Part shown: positions 24,117 to 32,321 of the stretch, piece after piece
Layout: each line of letters begins with the position of its first letter
How positions within the stretch are numbered: the stretch's first letter is position 1
Assembly (NCBI RefSeq): GCF_014646695.1
Contig: NZ_BMNT01000034.1
Coordinates: 1 to 45,128, forward strand
Source: Sphaerisporangium melleum
Lineage (GTDB): Bacteria > Actinomycetota > Actinomycetes > Streptosporangiales > Streptosporangiaceae
Length of the DNA: 45,128 bases
Direction: 5' to 3'
Translations under genes and position numbers: made by a program
The notes under the pieces: generated by a model
The model's database searches: none
What the model saw: the letters and a program-made list of their open reading frames with translations, nothing else
Told to the model about the DNA's origin: nothing

Positions 24117-25538
24117 ATGGCGCGAAACCCTGTCACCCGGCGCGAACTGCTGCGCAGCGCGGCCCTCGCCGGACTGCTGCTCCCGGCGGCCGGCGCGCTG
24201 TCGGCGTGCGCGACCCCGGCGGGCGGCGGCCCGTCGAGCGCACCCATGGCCACCGGGCCGACGAGCGCGGCCAACCCGCTCGGCATCCCCGCGGACAAGC
24301 CCTTCGAGGTGGTGATCTTCGACGGCGGGTACGGCGACGCGTACGCCAGGCAGATCCACGAGCCGCTGTTCACCGGCAGGCATCCGGGCGTCCAGATCAA
24401 GCACACGGCCACCAAGGAGATCGCCAAGACGCTGCAGCCGAGGTTCGCCGGGGGCGACCCGCCGGAGTTCGTCAACAACTCCGGCGACAACTCGATGGAC
24501 TTCGGCGCGCTGGCGCAGGACGGCCAGCTCCAGGACCTCGGCGAGCTGCTCGACGCGCCGAGCTGGGACGACCCCGCCGTCAAGGTGCGCGACACCATCC
24601 TGCCGGCGGCGATCGAGCTCGGCACCTACGACGGCACGTACTGCGTGCTGGAGTACGCCAGCACGGTCTGGGGCATCTGGTACTCCCAGAAGCTGTTCGA
24701 CGACAACGGCTGGCAGGTGCCGAAGACCTGGGACGAGTTCACCGCGCTGTGCGAGACGATCAAGAAGTCCGGCAGGTGCGCGCCGTTCACCTACGCGGGC
24801 AAGCACCCGTTCTACATCTACGAGACGATCCTCACCCTGGCCGCCAAGATCGGGGGCGTCGATGTGCTGAAGAACATCGACAACCTGGCCGAAGGCGCCT
24901 GGAAGGCCGGGCCGCTCACCCAGGCCGCGGAGGCGTTCGCCGAGATCGGCGCGAAGTACCTGCTGCAGGGCACCCAGGGCCTGGACCACATCCAGACCCA
25001 GACGGTGCACAACAAGTACCAGGTGGCCATGCTGCCCTGCGGGTCGTGGCTGGAGAACGAGCAGAAGGACTCCACCCCCGACGGCTTCGGCTACGCCATG
25101 TTCCCGCTGCCGTCCTTCTCCGGCTCCGACGCGCTGCCCTACGGCACCGTGCACTCCCGCCCCGGCGAGGAGTACTTCGTCGCCGCCCGCTCGGCCAACC
25201 CGCGCGCCGCGATGGAGTACATGCGCGCCATGCTGTCCAAGGAGGGCGCCGGCCGGTTCAGCGAGACGCTGAGCACGCTCACCGTGGTGAAGGGCGCCGC
25301 CGAGGGCCGTACGCTCACCCCGGGGCTGCGGGCCGCGGCGACCGCGCTGAAGAACGCCGGCACCAACACCACCTACTTCCGCTTCCGGCAGTGGTACCAG
25401 CCGCTGCACGACGAGGTGGCCGCCGCCACCGGCCAGCTCATGGCGGGCCGGCTGAAGCCCGGCGAGTGGGCCGACCGCTGCCAGAAGAAGGCCGACGAGA
25501 TCAGAAACGACTCCTCGGTCAAGAAGTTCACCCGCTGA
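24117..25538 (+). CDS. ngcE: N-acetylglucosamine/chitobiose-binding lipoprotein, NgcE-like
   Basis: A 473-residue solute-binding lipoprotein. The N-terminus combines a twin-arginine motif (TRRELLRSAALAGLLLP) with a lipobox ending at C31 (GALSAC). The body matches the NgcE family layout as I remember it: FEVVIFDGGYGDAYARQIHE, TLQPRFAGGDPPEFVNNSG, VWGIWYSQKLFDDNGWQVPK, MLPCGSWLENEQKDSTP and the end KKADEIRNDSSVKKFTR. NgcE in Streptomyces binds N-acetylglucosamine and N,N'-diacetylchitobiose for uptake through NgcF and NgcG, which follow here. The ATG follows AGGAGGA. Confidence 0.9.
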   Translation: MARNPVTRRELLRSAALAGLLLPAAGALSACATPAGGGPSSAPMATGPTSAANPLGIPADKPFEVVIFDGGYGDAYARQIHEPLFTGRHPGVQIKHTATKEIAKTLQPRFAGGDPPEFVNNSGDNSMDFGALAQDGQLQDLGELLDAPSWDDPAVKVRDTILPAAIELGTYDGTYCVLEYASTVWGIWYSQKLFDDNGWQVPKTWDEFTALCETIKKSGRCAPFTYAGKHPFYIYETILTLAAKIGGVDVLKNIDNLAEGAWKAGPLTQAAEAFAEIGAKYLLQGTQGLDHIQTQTVHNKYQVAMLPCGSWLENEQKDSTPDGFGYAMFPLPSFSGSDALPYGTVHSRPGEEYFVAARSANPRAAMEYMRAMLSKEGAGRFSETLSTLTVVKGAAEGRTLTPGLRAAATALKNAGTNTTYFRFRQWYQPLHDEVAAATGQLMAGRLKPGEWADRCQKKADEIRNDSSVKKFTR

Positions 25539-25620
25539 CGTGCCGGAGCGGGACGCCCGCGAGCCCGTGACCGGTCGCACGCCCGTCCTCGCGGGCGCCG
25601 GGGAGAAAGGCAGGAACGCG

Positions 25621-26568
25621 ATGGCCCGTCCGGCCGCCGGTGGACGCCGGTCCGCCGCGCCGCGCAGGATCGACGCCGCCAGGGCCCGGTTCATCGCGGG
25701 CTTCCTGGCGGCCCCGGTGCTGCTCTACGCCGTCTACGTGATCGCGCCGTACGCGCAGGCGTTCTCCATCGCGCTGACCGACTGGCGCGGGGTGAGCGCC
25801 TCCCCGCGGTTCGTCGGGCTGGAGAACTTCCGGCGGCTGGCCGGCGACTCGGTGTTCTGGACGGCCGTCGGGCACAACGCCCTGCTGCTGGTGCTGCTGC
25901 CGCTGCTCACCATCGCGATCGCCCTGTCGTTCGCCTTCCTGCTCAACGCGGGCGGCGCGAACGGCGGCGGCGTGGCCGGCTCGCGGTTCTACCGGGTGGT
26001 GTTCTTCTTCCCCCAGGTGCTGGCCGTCGCGATCGTCGCCGTGCTGTTCCAGCAGGTGTTCCGGCCGGACGGCAGCGGCATGCTCAACGCACCGCTGATC
26101 GCGCTTGGGCTGGAGCCGGTCGGCTTCCTGTCCGACCCGGGCGTGGCGTTCTGGTCGATCCTCGGCGTCCTGGTCTGGCAGGCCGTCGGCTTCTACGTGG
26201 TGCTGTTCTCCGCCGGCATGGCCTCCATCCCGCGCGAGATGTACGAGGCCGCGCGCATCGACGGGGCCGGTCCCGGCCGGTTGTTCTTCCGGATCACCCT
26301 GCCGCTGCTGTGGGACACCGTGCAGGTGGGGTGGATCTATCTCGGCATCGCGGCGCTGGACGTGTTCGCCGTCGTGTGGGTGATGACCCCCGAGCGCGGC
26401 GGGCCCGACCACTCCACGACGGTGATGGCCGCCGAGATCTACCGCAACGCCTTCCAGTACTTCCGGTTCGGCTACGCCTCGGCCATGGGCGTGGTGCTGT
26501 TCTTCTTCACGGTCGCCTTCGCGGCGGCGGCCCTGCGGCTGTCGCGGCGCGAGCGAGTCGAGTACTGA
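25621..26568 (+). CDS. ngcF: Sugar ABC transporter permease, NgcF-like
   Basis: A 315-residue MalF-type permease with six predicted helices from ARFIAGFLAAPVLLYAVYVI. The EAA loop reads MYEAARIDGAGPGRLFFRITLPLLW. The ATG at 25621 is preceded by AAAGG and an Arg-rich cytoplasmic start; an in-frame GTG at 25540 is possible but its extension looks non-coding. It lies 82 bases after ngcE and 17 before ngcG. No ATPase gene is present, as usual for ngcEFG. Confidence 0.92.
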   Translation: MARPAAGGRRSAAPRRIDAARARFIAGFLAAPVLLYAVYVIAPYAQAFSIALTDWRGVSASPRFVGLENFRRLAGDSVFWTAVGHNALLLVLLPLLTIAIALSFAFLLNAGGANGGGVAGSRFYRVVFFFPQVLAVAIVAVLFQQVFRPDGSGMLNAPLIALGLEPVGFLSDPGVAFWSILGVLVWQAVGFYVVLFSAGMASIPREMYEAARIDGAGPGRLFFRITLPLLWDTVQVGWIYLGIAALDVFAVVWVMTPERGGPDHSTTVMAAEIYRNAFQYFRFGYASAMGVVLFFFTVAFAAAALRLSRRERVEY

Positions 26569-26585
26569 CGAGGGGGTCCGGCGAG

Positions 26586-27506
26586 GTGGTTTCACAGGCG
26601 GGCAAGGTGACGCTCGGCCGCAGCGCGTCCCGCGAGCGGCGGCGGGCACGGCTCGGCCCGCTGTCGGGGCTGTCCCACGCGGCGCTGGTGGTCTGGACGG
26701 CGCTGGTCACGGTGCCGATCGCCTGGACGTTCCTCGCCTCGGTCAAGAGCGAGGACGAGATCTTCGGCAGCGCGTGGTCGCTGCCGGCCTCCCTCCGCTG
26801 GGACAACTGGGCCCGCGCCTTCGAGAACGCGCACGTGGGCCGGTACATGCTCAACAGCCTGGTCGTCGTCGCGCTGAGCACGACCGGCACCATGCTGCTG
26901 GGCTCCATGGCGGCGTACGTGCTGGCCCGCTACCGGTTCCGCGGCAACCGCGCGATCTACCTGCTGTTCGTGTCGGGGCTGGCCTTCCCGGTCTACCTGG
27001 CGCTCACGCCGCTGTTCTTCGTCGTGCAGAACATGGGCCGGCTGCCGCTGGTGGGCCCGCTCATCGGGCTGGACACCTACGGCGGGCTGGTGCTGGTGTA
27101 CATCGCCTACTCGCTGCCGTTCACGATCTTCTTCCTGTCGGCGTTCTTCCGCACGCTGCCCGAGGCGGTCGCCGAGGCCGCGTTCGTGGACGGCGCCTCG
27201 CACGCGCGGGTGTTCTTCCAGATCATGCTGCCGATGGCGCGGCCGGGCATCGTGAGCATCACGATCTTCAACGTGCTCGGCCAGTGGAACCAGTACCAGA
27301 TCCCCCTGGTGCTGCTCAGCGGGCAGGCGCAGGACAAGTGGGTGCTGACCCAGGGCATCGCGGCGATCTCCACGGCGGCGGGCTACGACGCCGACTGGTC
27401 GGCGCTGTTCGCCGCGCTCAGCATGGCGATCCTGCCCATGCTGGTGGTGTACACGGTCTTCCAGCGGCAGATCCAGGCCGGGCTGACCGCGGGCGCGCTC
27501 AAGTGA
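26586..27506 (+). CDS. ngcG: Sugar ABC transporter permease, NgcG-like
   Basis: A 306-residue MalG-type permease. Helices begin with LSHAALVVWTALVTVPIAWTF; the EAA loop reads EAVAEAAFVDGASHARVFFQIMLPMARP; the C-terminus FQRQIQAGLTAGALK is MalG-like. The GTG start at 26586 (VVSQAGKV) follows GAGGGGG. It completes the ngcEFG set and is followed by a strong hairpin shared with the convergent whiB gene. Confidence 0.92.
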   Translation: MVSQAGKVTLGRSASRERRRARLGPLSGLSHAALVVWTALVTVPIAWTFLASVKSEDEIFGSAWSLPASLRWDNWARAFENAHVGRYMLNSLVVVALSTTGTMLLGSMAAYVLARYRFRGNRAIYLLFVSGLAFPVYLALTPLFFVVQNMGRLPLVGPLIGLDTYGGLVLVYIAYSLPFTIFFLSAFFRTLPEAVAEAAFVDGASHARVFFQIMLPMARPGIVSITIFNVLGQWNQYQIPLVLLSGQAQDKWVLTQGIAAISTAAGYDADWSALFAALSMAILPMLVVYTVFQRQIQAGLTAGALK

Positions 27507-27526
27507 CCGCGCGCCACGGCGCGCGG
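27507..27526. terminator. Bidirectional hairpin between ngcG and whiB
   Basis: CCGCGCGCC-AC-GGCGCGCGG, a near-perfect palindrome starting directly after the ngcG stop and 18 bases past the whiB stop (minus strand). It probably folds with a 4-6 base loop and ends both transcripts. Confidence 0.65.
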
Positions 27527-27543
27527 CCGATCAGGAAGGGACG

Positions 27544-27825
27544 CTAGCCGGTGCGCACGAACCGGTCCCGGCTCCTCGCCGCGCCGGCCCGGCGCTCGTC
27601 GGGGTCGGTCCCGCCCCAGATGCCGTGCTCCTGGCCGGTCCGCAGGGCGTAGTCCAGGCACGGGTTCTGCACCGGGCACCGCCGGCACACGGCCTTGGCC
27701 CGTTCGTGCTGGACGTGCCCCGGGCCCTTCGCCGAGATCGGGAAGAACAACTCGGGGTCCTCGCCGCGGCAGGCGGCGCGGCGCAGCCACGAGACGGCCG
27801 GTATGAGCGTGTCCTGGATGACCAT
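27544..27825 (-). CDS. WhiB-like iron-sulfur transcription factor
   Basis: A 93-residue Wbl protein. The four [4Fe-4S] ligands are C19, C47, C50 and C56 (RRAACRGED, AVCRRCPVQNPC), followed by the Wbl turn GIWGGTDPDERR and a basic tail. Wbl proteins bind the main sigma factor and sense redox state or NO. Size and features are closest to the WblE/WhiB1-type general form, but assignment is not certain. The ATG at 27825 (MVIQDTL) is chosen; the frame stays open for 53 more codons back to a GTG overlapping the jetC stop, but most of those codons have AT-rich third positions and no Wbl similarity. Confidence 0.92.
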   Translation of the reverse strand: MVIQDTLIPAVSWLRRAACRGEDPELFFPISAKGPGHVQHERAKAVCRRCPVQNPCLDYALRTGQEHGIWGGTDPDERRAGAARSRDRFVRTG

Positions 27826-27892
27826 AGTGATCCCATGAGAGTGAGTGGCGTGATGCGGTCTGCCGAGGATTCGCCTGCCCGCTCTGACGGAG

Positions 27893-27921
27893 TTGACACT
27901 AGTTTGTGGAATTAATTTAAG
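27893..27921 (+). promoter_or_regulatory. Promoter-like element pointing into the 3' end of the JetC-like gene
   Basis: TTGACA (27893-27898, 6 of 6), 17-base spacer, TTTAAG (27916-27921, 4 of 6) on the plus strand in the only AT-rich stretch nearby. No plus-strand gene follows; transcription would run antisense to jetC. A whiB promoter may also lie here on the other strand. Confidence 0.35.
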
Positions 27922-27980
27922 GAGTCCGTTTTGGCGGTTTCGGTCGGCTGACCTCGGTCGGCCGCGGCCGGACGCCCGGC

Positions 27981-30900
27981 TCACTCCTCCTCGTCATCGT
28001 CGGCTTCGGCGTACAGAGTGGCCTGCTCAGAGCCCGGCGGCACGTGACGGCGCGGGGTGAAGCCGAGCAGCTCCCCGACCAGCTCGTCGTTGCCCGCGTA
28101 CCCCGCGTCGGCGTCGAAGACCTGGGCGCCGTCCCAGAGCGCGAGGATCGTCGACACCGTCCGCAGCTCGCTGTCGTGCATCAGGTCGTAGTGCGCGATC
28201 ATCGGCACCGTCGGATAGGTGCACCACAGGTCATGGCCGGTCATGAACAGGTCCAGGTCGAACTGCACGGTCAGCCCGAGCAGCTCGGGCTTGTAGTTGT
28301 CGTCGATGCCGGCGAACGCCTCGTCCAGCGCGATCATCCGCGGGCAGGAGGCCCGGCCCGAGGAGTACAGGGCGTTGGCCGCGGCGAACAGCGGCAGGTG
28401 GATGGACGCCGACTTCTCCCCGCCGGACAGCTGGGAGTGCCTGGCCCGGGTCAGCCGGGCCTCCGGCTCGCCGCGCCGGGCCATCAGCAGCTCGAAGGTG
28501 TACCAGGAGCGGTAGTCCAGCGCGGCCGCCAGGGCCTCTTTGTAGGTCGCCCGGGAGTTGCGGGCCCGGTGATCCCTGATCATCTGCCGCAGATGGCCGC
28601 GCAGCGCCGCCAGGCCCTGCGGGCCGAGCGCCCCGGCGTCCCGCGCGAGCAGCCCCGCCACCGCGCGCCGGGCGTCGTCGATGCGGTCGGACTGCACCCA
28701 GCGGATGCCGATCGTGGTGCCCGACGACATGGGCTTGGCGCGGGTCTCGGCGTTCATGCCGCGCACCAGCTCGCGGGCCGCGGTCACCCGGGCGTGGATC
28801 TGCCGGGCCAGCCCGGCGAGCAGCTCGTCCTCCAGGACGGTGCGCTCGCGGTCCTCCAGCAGCACCCCCTGCGCGGCGGCGCGCTCGGCGACGGCCCGTG
28901 CGAACGCCGACACCGGCATCCGCCCTTCGGCGTCGATGACGTGGACGGTGAGCACCGCGCCCGGCTCCCAGTCGAGCCGGTAGTCCTCCTGGCAGCGCTC
29001 CAGCGCCGCCTGGAAGTCGCGCAGCCCGCCGCCGACCCGGTCCAGGGTGCTCTTCAGGGTGGCCTCGGTGACCGCGCGCCCACTCCGGGTGGCGGCGTCG
29101 AAGGCGTCGAGCAGCGTGAGCGCGCCTGGGGGCAGGGTCGCCCGGACGCTCGCCACCGGGTCGGGGGCGGGGTGCTCCAGCATCAGGTCGGCGACGGACT
29201 TGGCCGCCTGCTCCGGCCCGCCGGGGTCGCTCTCGAGCGGCCAGGGCGTGGCGTCCCGGACGCCGAGCAGCGGGCGAAGGTCGGCCTCGGTGTGCGGGAC
29301 GAACTCCGCGACCGCGCCGGACAGGGACGCGAAGGCGGCGGTGAGCGACTCGCGGGCGTGGTCCAGCTCGGCGCCGGACAGCACCTCGGCCTCCCGTTCG
29401 CGGGTGGCCGCCCGGTCGCGCTCGTCGCGGGCGGCGCGCGCCTCGGAGATCAGCCGCTCGGTCTCGGCGATCTGGGCGAGCACCTCGCGCAGACCGGCGT
29501 CGAAGGTGCTCTCCAGCGTCGCCAGCCGCTCGGTGAGCGCCAGGTGCGCCTCCTCCCGCTCGGCCAGCGCGGCGGCGGCCTCGTCCCGCTCGGCGGCCAG
29601 CCGCCCGGCGGTCTCCTCACGCGCGGCCAGATCGCCCTCGGCGGTGGCGGCCTTCTCCCGCTCGGCCCGCAGGCCCTCGGCGGCGCGGGTGAGGTCGTCC
29701 AGCGCCTGGGCGACGGCGTCCACCTCACGCGGGTCGCGCGGCATCGCCAGCTCGGCCGCGGCCTGGCCCAGCCTGCGGCCGGCCGCTCCGGCCTCGGCCA
29801 CCCTGCCGTCGAGCTCGCGGCCGGCCTCCTCCAGCCGGGCGCGGGCCACGGCGAGCCGGGTGGCCCGGTCGGCGACCTCGCGCGCCGCCGCCACGATCGG
29901 GGAGGTCTCGGGCAGTTCCCCGCGGGCCGTGGCGAAGCCGGCCGCGAGCGCGCCGACGCGCTCGGACTCCCCGGCCAGGCCGGCCAGGGCCGCCTCGTGC
30001 CCGGCGATCAGCTCGTCGTACTCGGCGAGGCGGACACGGCGGCGCGCGGCCCGGGCGGTCGCGCCGATGTACTCGGCCGCCGCCTTGGGCCGGCCGCCGA
30101 GCCGCGGGCCGAGCCCGTACCGCGCGTCGGCGCCGGCCACCGGGTGCGGCCCGGCGAGGTCGCCGCCCAGGGCGATCGAGCCGAGCACGGCCTCGACCAC
30201 GGCGGGCGGGACCATGTCCTGCTCTTCGGGGACCAGGACGCCGGCCAGGGTGGGCCCCGCCGGGCGGCGGTCCTCAGGGAGGGCGACCAGGTAGCGGCCG
30301 GCCGTCCCGGCGGCCAGCTCGGCCATGGTCAGCGCGGGATCGGGGTGGATCCAGGCGGTGAGCAGGCCGGCCCCCTCCAGCGCACCCTCGATGCCGGCCG
30401 CGGAGCGCTCGTCCACCCCTTCGGCGAACCGCACGAGCCGCCACAACGGCGCGCCGGCCCGCGCCGCGGGCGCGGCGCCTTCCGTGGCCGTCCCGTCCGT
30501 CCCGGAGTTCTCCGGCCGCGTGACCGGAGCGGCGGCGGGGGCGTCGCCGTCGGAGGGGTCGCCGGGCGGGGCGTCGTCGCGCTCGGCGGCGACCGCGTCC
30601 CGCTCGGCGCGCAGGCCGCGCAGCAGGTCCGACAGGCGGGCCCGCTCGGCCGCGACACCGGCCCTGGTCTCGATCACTCCGGCCCGGCGCTCGTCGGTCA
30701 GCTCGCCGTAGACCTCGGGCAGGCGCCGCGCGCCGGGCTCGCCGATCGCCTCCAGCGTCCGCGCCAGTGCGGCGACGTCGGCGGCGGTCACCACGCCCGG
30801 GAAGGGCGCATGTCCCTGCTTTTCGGGGCAGGGGTCACCGGTCCAGCGCTCCGCCCACCGGGTCAGGGCTCCGGCCGCCTCGCCGCGGGCACGGTCGAGC

Positions 30901-32321
30901 GCTTCCTGGGCGTCGCCGAGCCGTGCCTCGATCTCGGCGACCGCCCGGCCGGCGTCCTGCCCGGCCCGCTCGGCGCGTCCCCGGCGGGCCTCGGCGGCCT
31001 CGACCGCGGCCAGGTGGCCGCGCACCGTCGCCACGTCTTCGCGCCGGGCGGCGGCGCGGGCCCTGGCCATGGCCGGGACGTCCTCCGGTGCGGCCTCGGC
31101 GATCTCGGCCCCGCCGGCCACTCCCGCCCGTCCCGCCGCCTCCAACAGCTCGTTCAGGTGCAGGCCGGCTTGCCCGCGGGCGGCGGCGAGCCGCTCGGCG
31201 ACCTTGGCCGCCTCGGCGCCGAGCCGCGTGAGGTGGTCGCCGGCCTGCGCCAGGCGACGGCCTTCCGCCTCGATGGCCGCGCCGTCCTGCGCGACGCGGC
31301 GGCGCAACCCGTCCAGCTCCCCGCGCGCCTGGTAGGCCTCGTGCTGCTTGAGCGCGTCCAGCCGCGCCTCGTAGCGGGCCAGCCCGGCCTCGGCGGTCTC
31401 CCGCCCCTGGACGGCCTCGGCGCGGGCGGCGCGGGCGCGGCGCAGCTCGCCCGCGGCCCTGGCGACCCGGGCGGCGGCCGCCGCCGCGCCCTCGGTGCGC
31501 TCGCCCACCCGGTCGAGCCGGTGCCGGACGTGGGCGCGCAGGTAGGCGGTGTAGTGGCCGAGGAATTCCTTGACCGCCTGGTCGGCGAGGCTGAGGTCGT
31601 CGAAGAGCCGCTGCACGGCCGCGAGGTTCTCGAAGTCGCGTGCCGCCTGCTCCACCAGCACCGGATCGACCGGGCTGAGGCCGGCGCTGAGGGTGTCGGA
31701 GACCTTCACCGGGTCGAGGTCCTTGGCCAGCAGCGGGCGGCGCAGCGCCAGCAGCAGGTCCAGCAGCTGGGCGTAGCGCTCCTTGCCCAGCCCGAACAGG
31801 CGGGCGTCCACGGCCGCGCGGTAGTCGGTGGCGGTGCGGTAGCGTGCCCCCGGCTCCAGGACGGCCTTGAGCTGCTTCTCGGTCAGCGGACGCGAGTCGG
31901 CCGACAGCAGGCCGAAGTCGACGCCGACCCGCCGCCCGGTCACGAAGAACGACGCGGCGACGCCGTCGCGGTGCCGGTGCGCGCGGAGCCCGATGATGAG
32001 GGTGACCGCCTCGGCCTCATCTCCGTCGCCGTCGCGGGCGAACTCCGTCCACACGTATCCGTACTCGGCCTCCTGCCCGCGGTAGAGCAGGTTGGACTTC
32101 ATGGTGCGGTTCTCGCCGCTGAACGGGTCCAGGCGGCGGGCGTCGCTCACCCCGTCCAGGATGAACGGGAACAGCACCTCCAGGGCCTTGGTCTTGCCCG
32201 ACCCGTTGTGCCCGCGCAGCACCAGGCGCCCGTCGGCGAAGACGAACTCCTCGTCGACGTAGTCCCAGATGTTGATCAGGCCGGCGCGGGACGGCTTGAA
32301 CCGGCCGAGTGCGGGTGTCAT
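27981..32321 (-). CDS. jetC: JetC-like SMC/SbcC-type coiled-coil ATPase (TIGR02680 family)
   Basis: A 1446-residue SMC-like ATPase. Walker A GHNGSGKT is at 37-44 after the typical start LGRFKPSRAGLINIWDY. Long charged coiled-coil arms (about 230-1150) are interrupted near 585-625 by an Ala/Pro/Gly linker before a hinge-like segment (LWRLVRFAEGVDERSAAG). The ABC signature LSGGEKS begins near 1298 and Walker B MIALDEAFAGID near 1328. In Wadjet systems JetC with JetA and JetB forms a loop-extruding motor that finds small circular DNA, and JetD cuts it (established knowledge). Its ATG overlaps the jetB stop (ATGA). The very acidic end EADDDEEE precedes a stop overlapping a GTG, but no JetD gene follows. 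Confidence 0.92.
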   Translation of the reverse strand: MTPALGRFKPSRAGLINIWDYVDEEFVFADGRLVLRGHNGSGKTKALEVLFPFILDGVSDARRLDPFSGENRTMKSNLLYRGQEAEYGYVWTEFARDGDGDEAEAVTLIIGLRAHRHRDGVAASFFVTGRRVGVDFGLLSADSRPLTEKQLKAVLEPGARYRTATDYRAAVDARLFGLGKERYAQLLDLLLALRRPLLAKDLDPVKVSDTLSAGLSPVDPVLVEQAARDFENLAAVQRLFDDLSLADQAVKEFLGHYTAYLRAHVRHRLDRVGERTEGAAAAAARVARAAGELRRARAARAEAVQGRETAEAGLARYEARLDALKQHEAYQARGELDGLRRRVAQDGAAIEAEGRRLAQAGDHLTRLGAEAAKVAERLAAARGQAGLHLNELLEAAGRAGVAGGAEIAEAAPEDVPAMARARAAARREDVATVRGHLAAVEAAEARRGRAERAGQDAGRAVAEIEARLGDAQEALDRARGEAAGALTRWAERWTGDPCPEKQGHAPFPGVVTAADVAALARTLEAIGEPGARRLPEVYGELTDERRAGVIETRAGVAAERARLSDLLRGLRAERDAVAAERDDAPPGDPSDGDAPAAAPVTRPENSGTDGTATEGAAPAARAGAPLWRLVRFAEGVDERSAAGIEGALEGAGLLTAWIHPDPALTMAELAAGTAGRYLVALPEDRRPAGPTLAGVLVPEEQDMVPPAVVEAVLGSIALGGDLAGPHPVAGADARYGLGPRLGGRPKAAAEYIGATARAARRRVRLAEYDELIAGHEAALAGLAGESERVGALAAGFATARGELPETSPIVAAAREVADRATRLAVARARLEEAGRELDGRVAEAGAAGRRLGQAAAELAMPRDPREVDAVAQALDDLTRAAEGLRAEREKAATAEGDLAAREETAGRLAAERDEAAAALAEREEAHLALTERLATLESTFDAGLREVLAQIAETERLISEARAARDERDRAATREREAEVLSGAELDHARESLTAAFASLSGAVAEFVPHTEADLRPLLGVRDATPWPLESDPGGPEQAAKSVADLMLEHPAPDPVASVRATLPPGALTLLDAFDAATRSGRAVTEATLKSTLDRVGGGLRDFQAALERCQEDYRLDWEPGAVLTVHVIDAEGRMPVSAFARAVAERAAAQGVLLEDRERTVLEDELLAGLARQIHARVTAARELVRGMNAETRAKPMSSGTTIGIRWVQSDRIDDARRAVAGLLARDAGALGPQGLAALRGHLRQMIRDHRARNSRATYKEALAAALDYRSWYTFELLMARRGEPEARLTRARHSQLSGGEKSASIHLPLFAAANALYSSGRASCPRMIALDEAFAGIDDNYKPELLGLTVQFDLDLFMTGHDLWCTYPTVPMIAHYDLMHDSELRTVSTILALWDGAQVFDADAGYAGNDELVGELLGFTPRRHVPPGSEQATLYAEADDDEEE

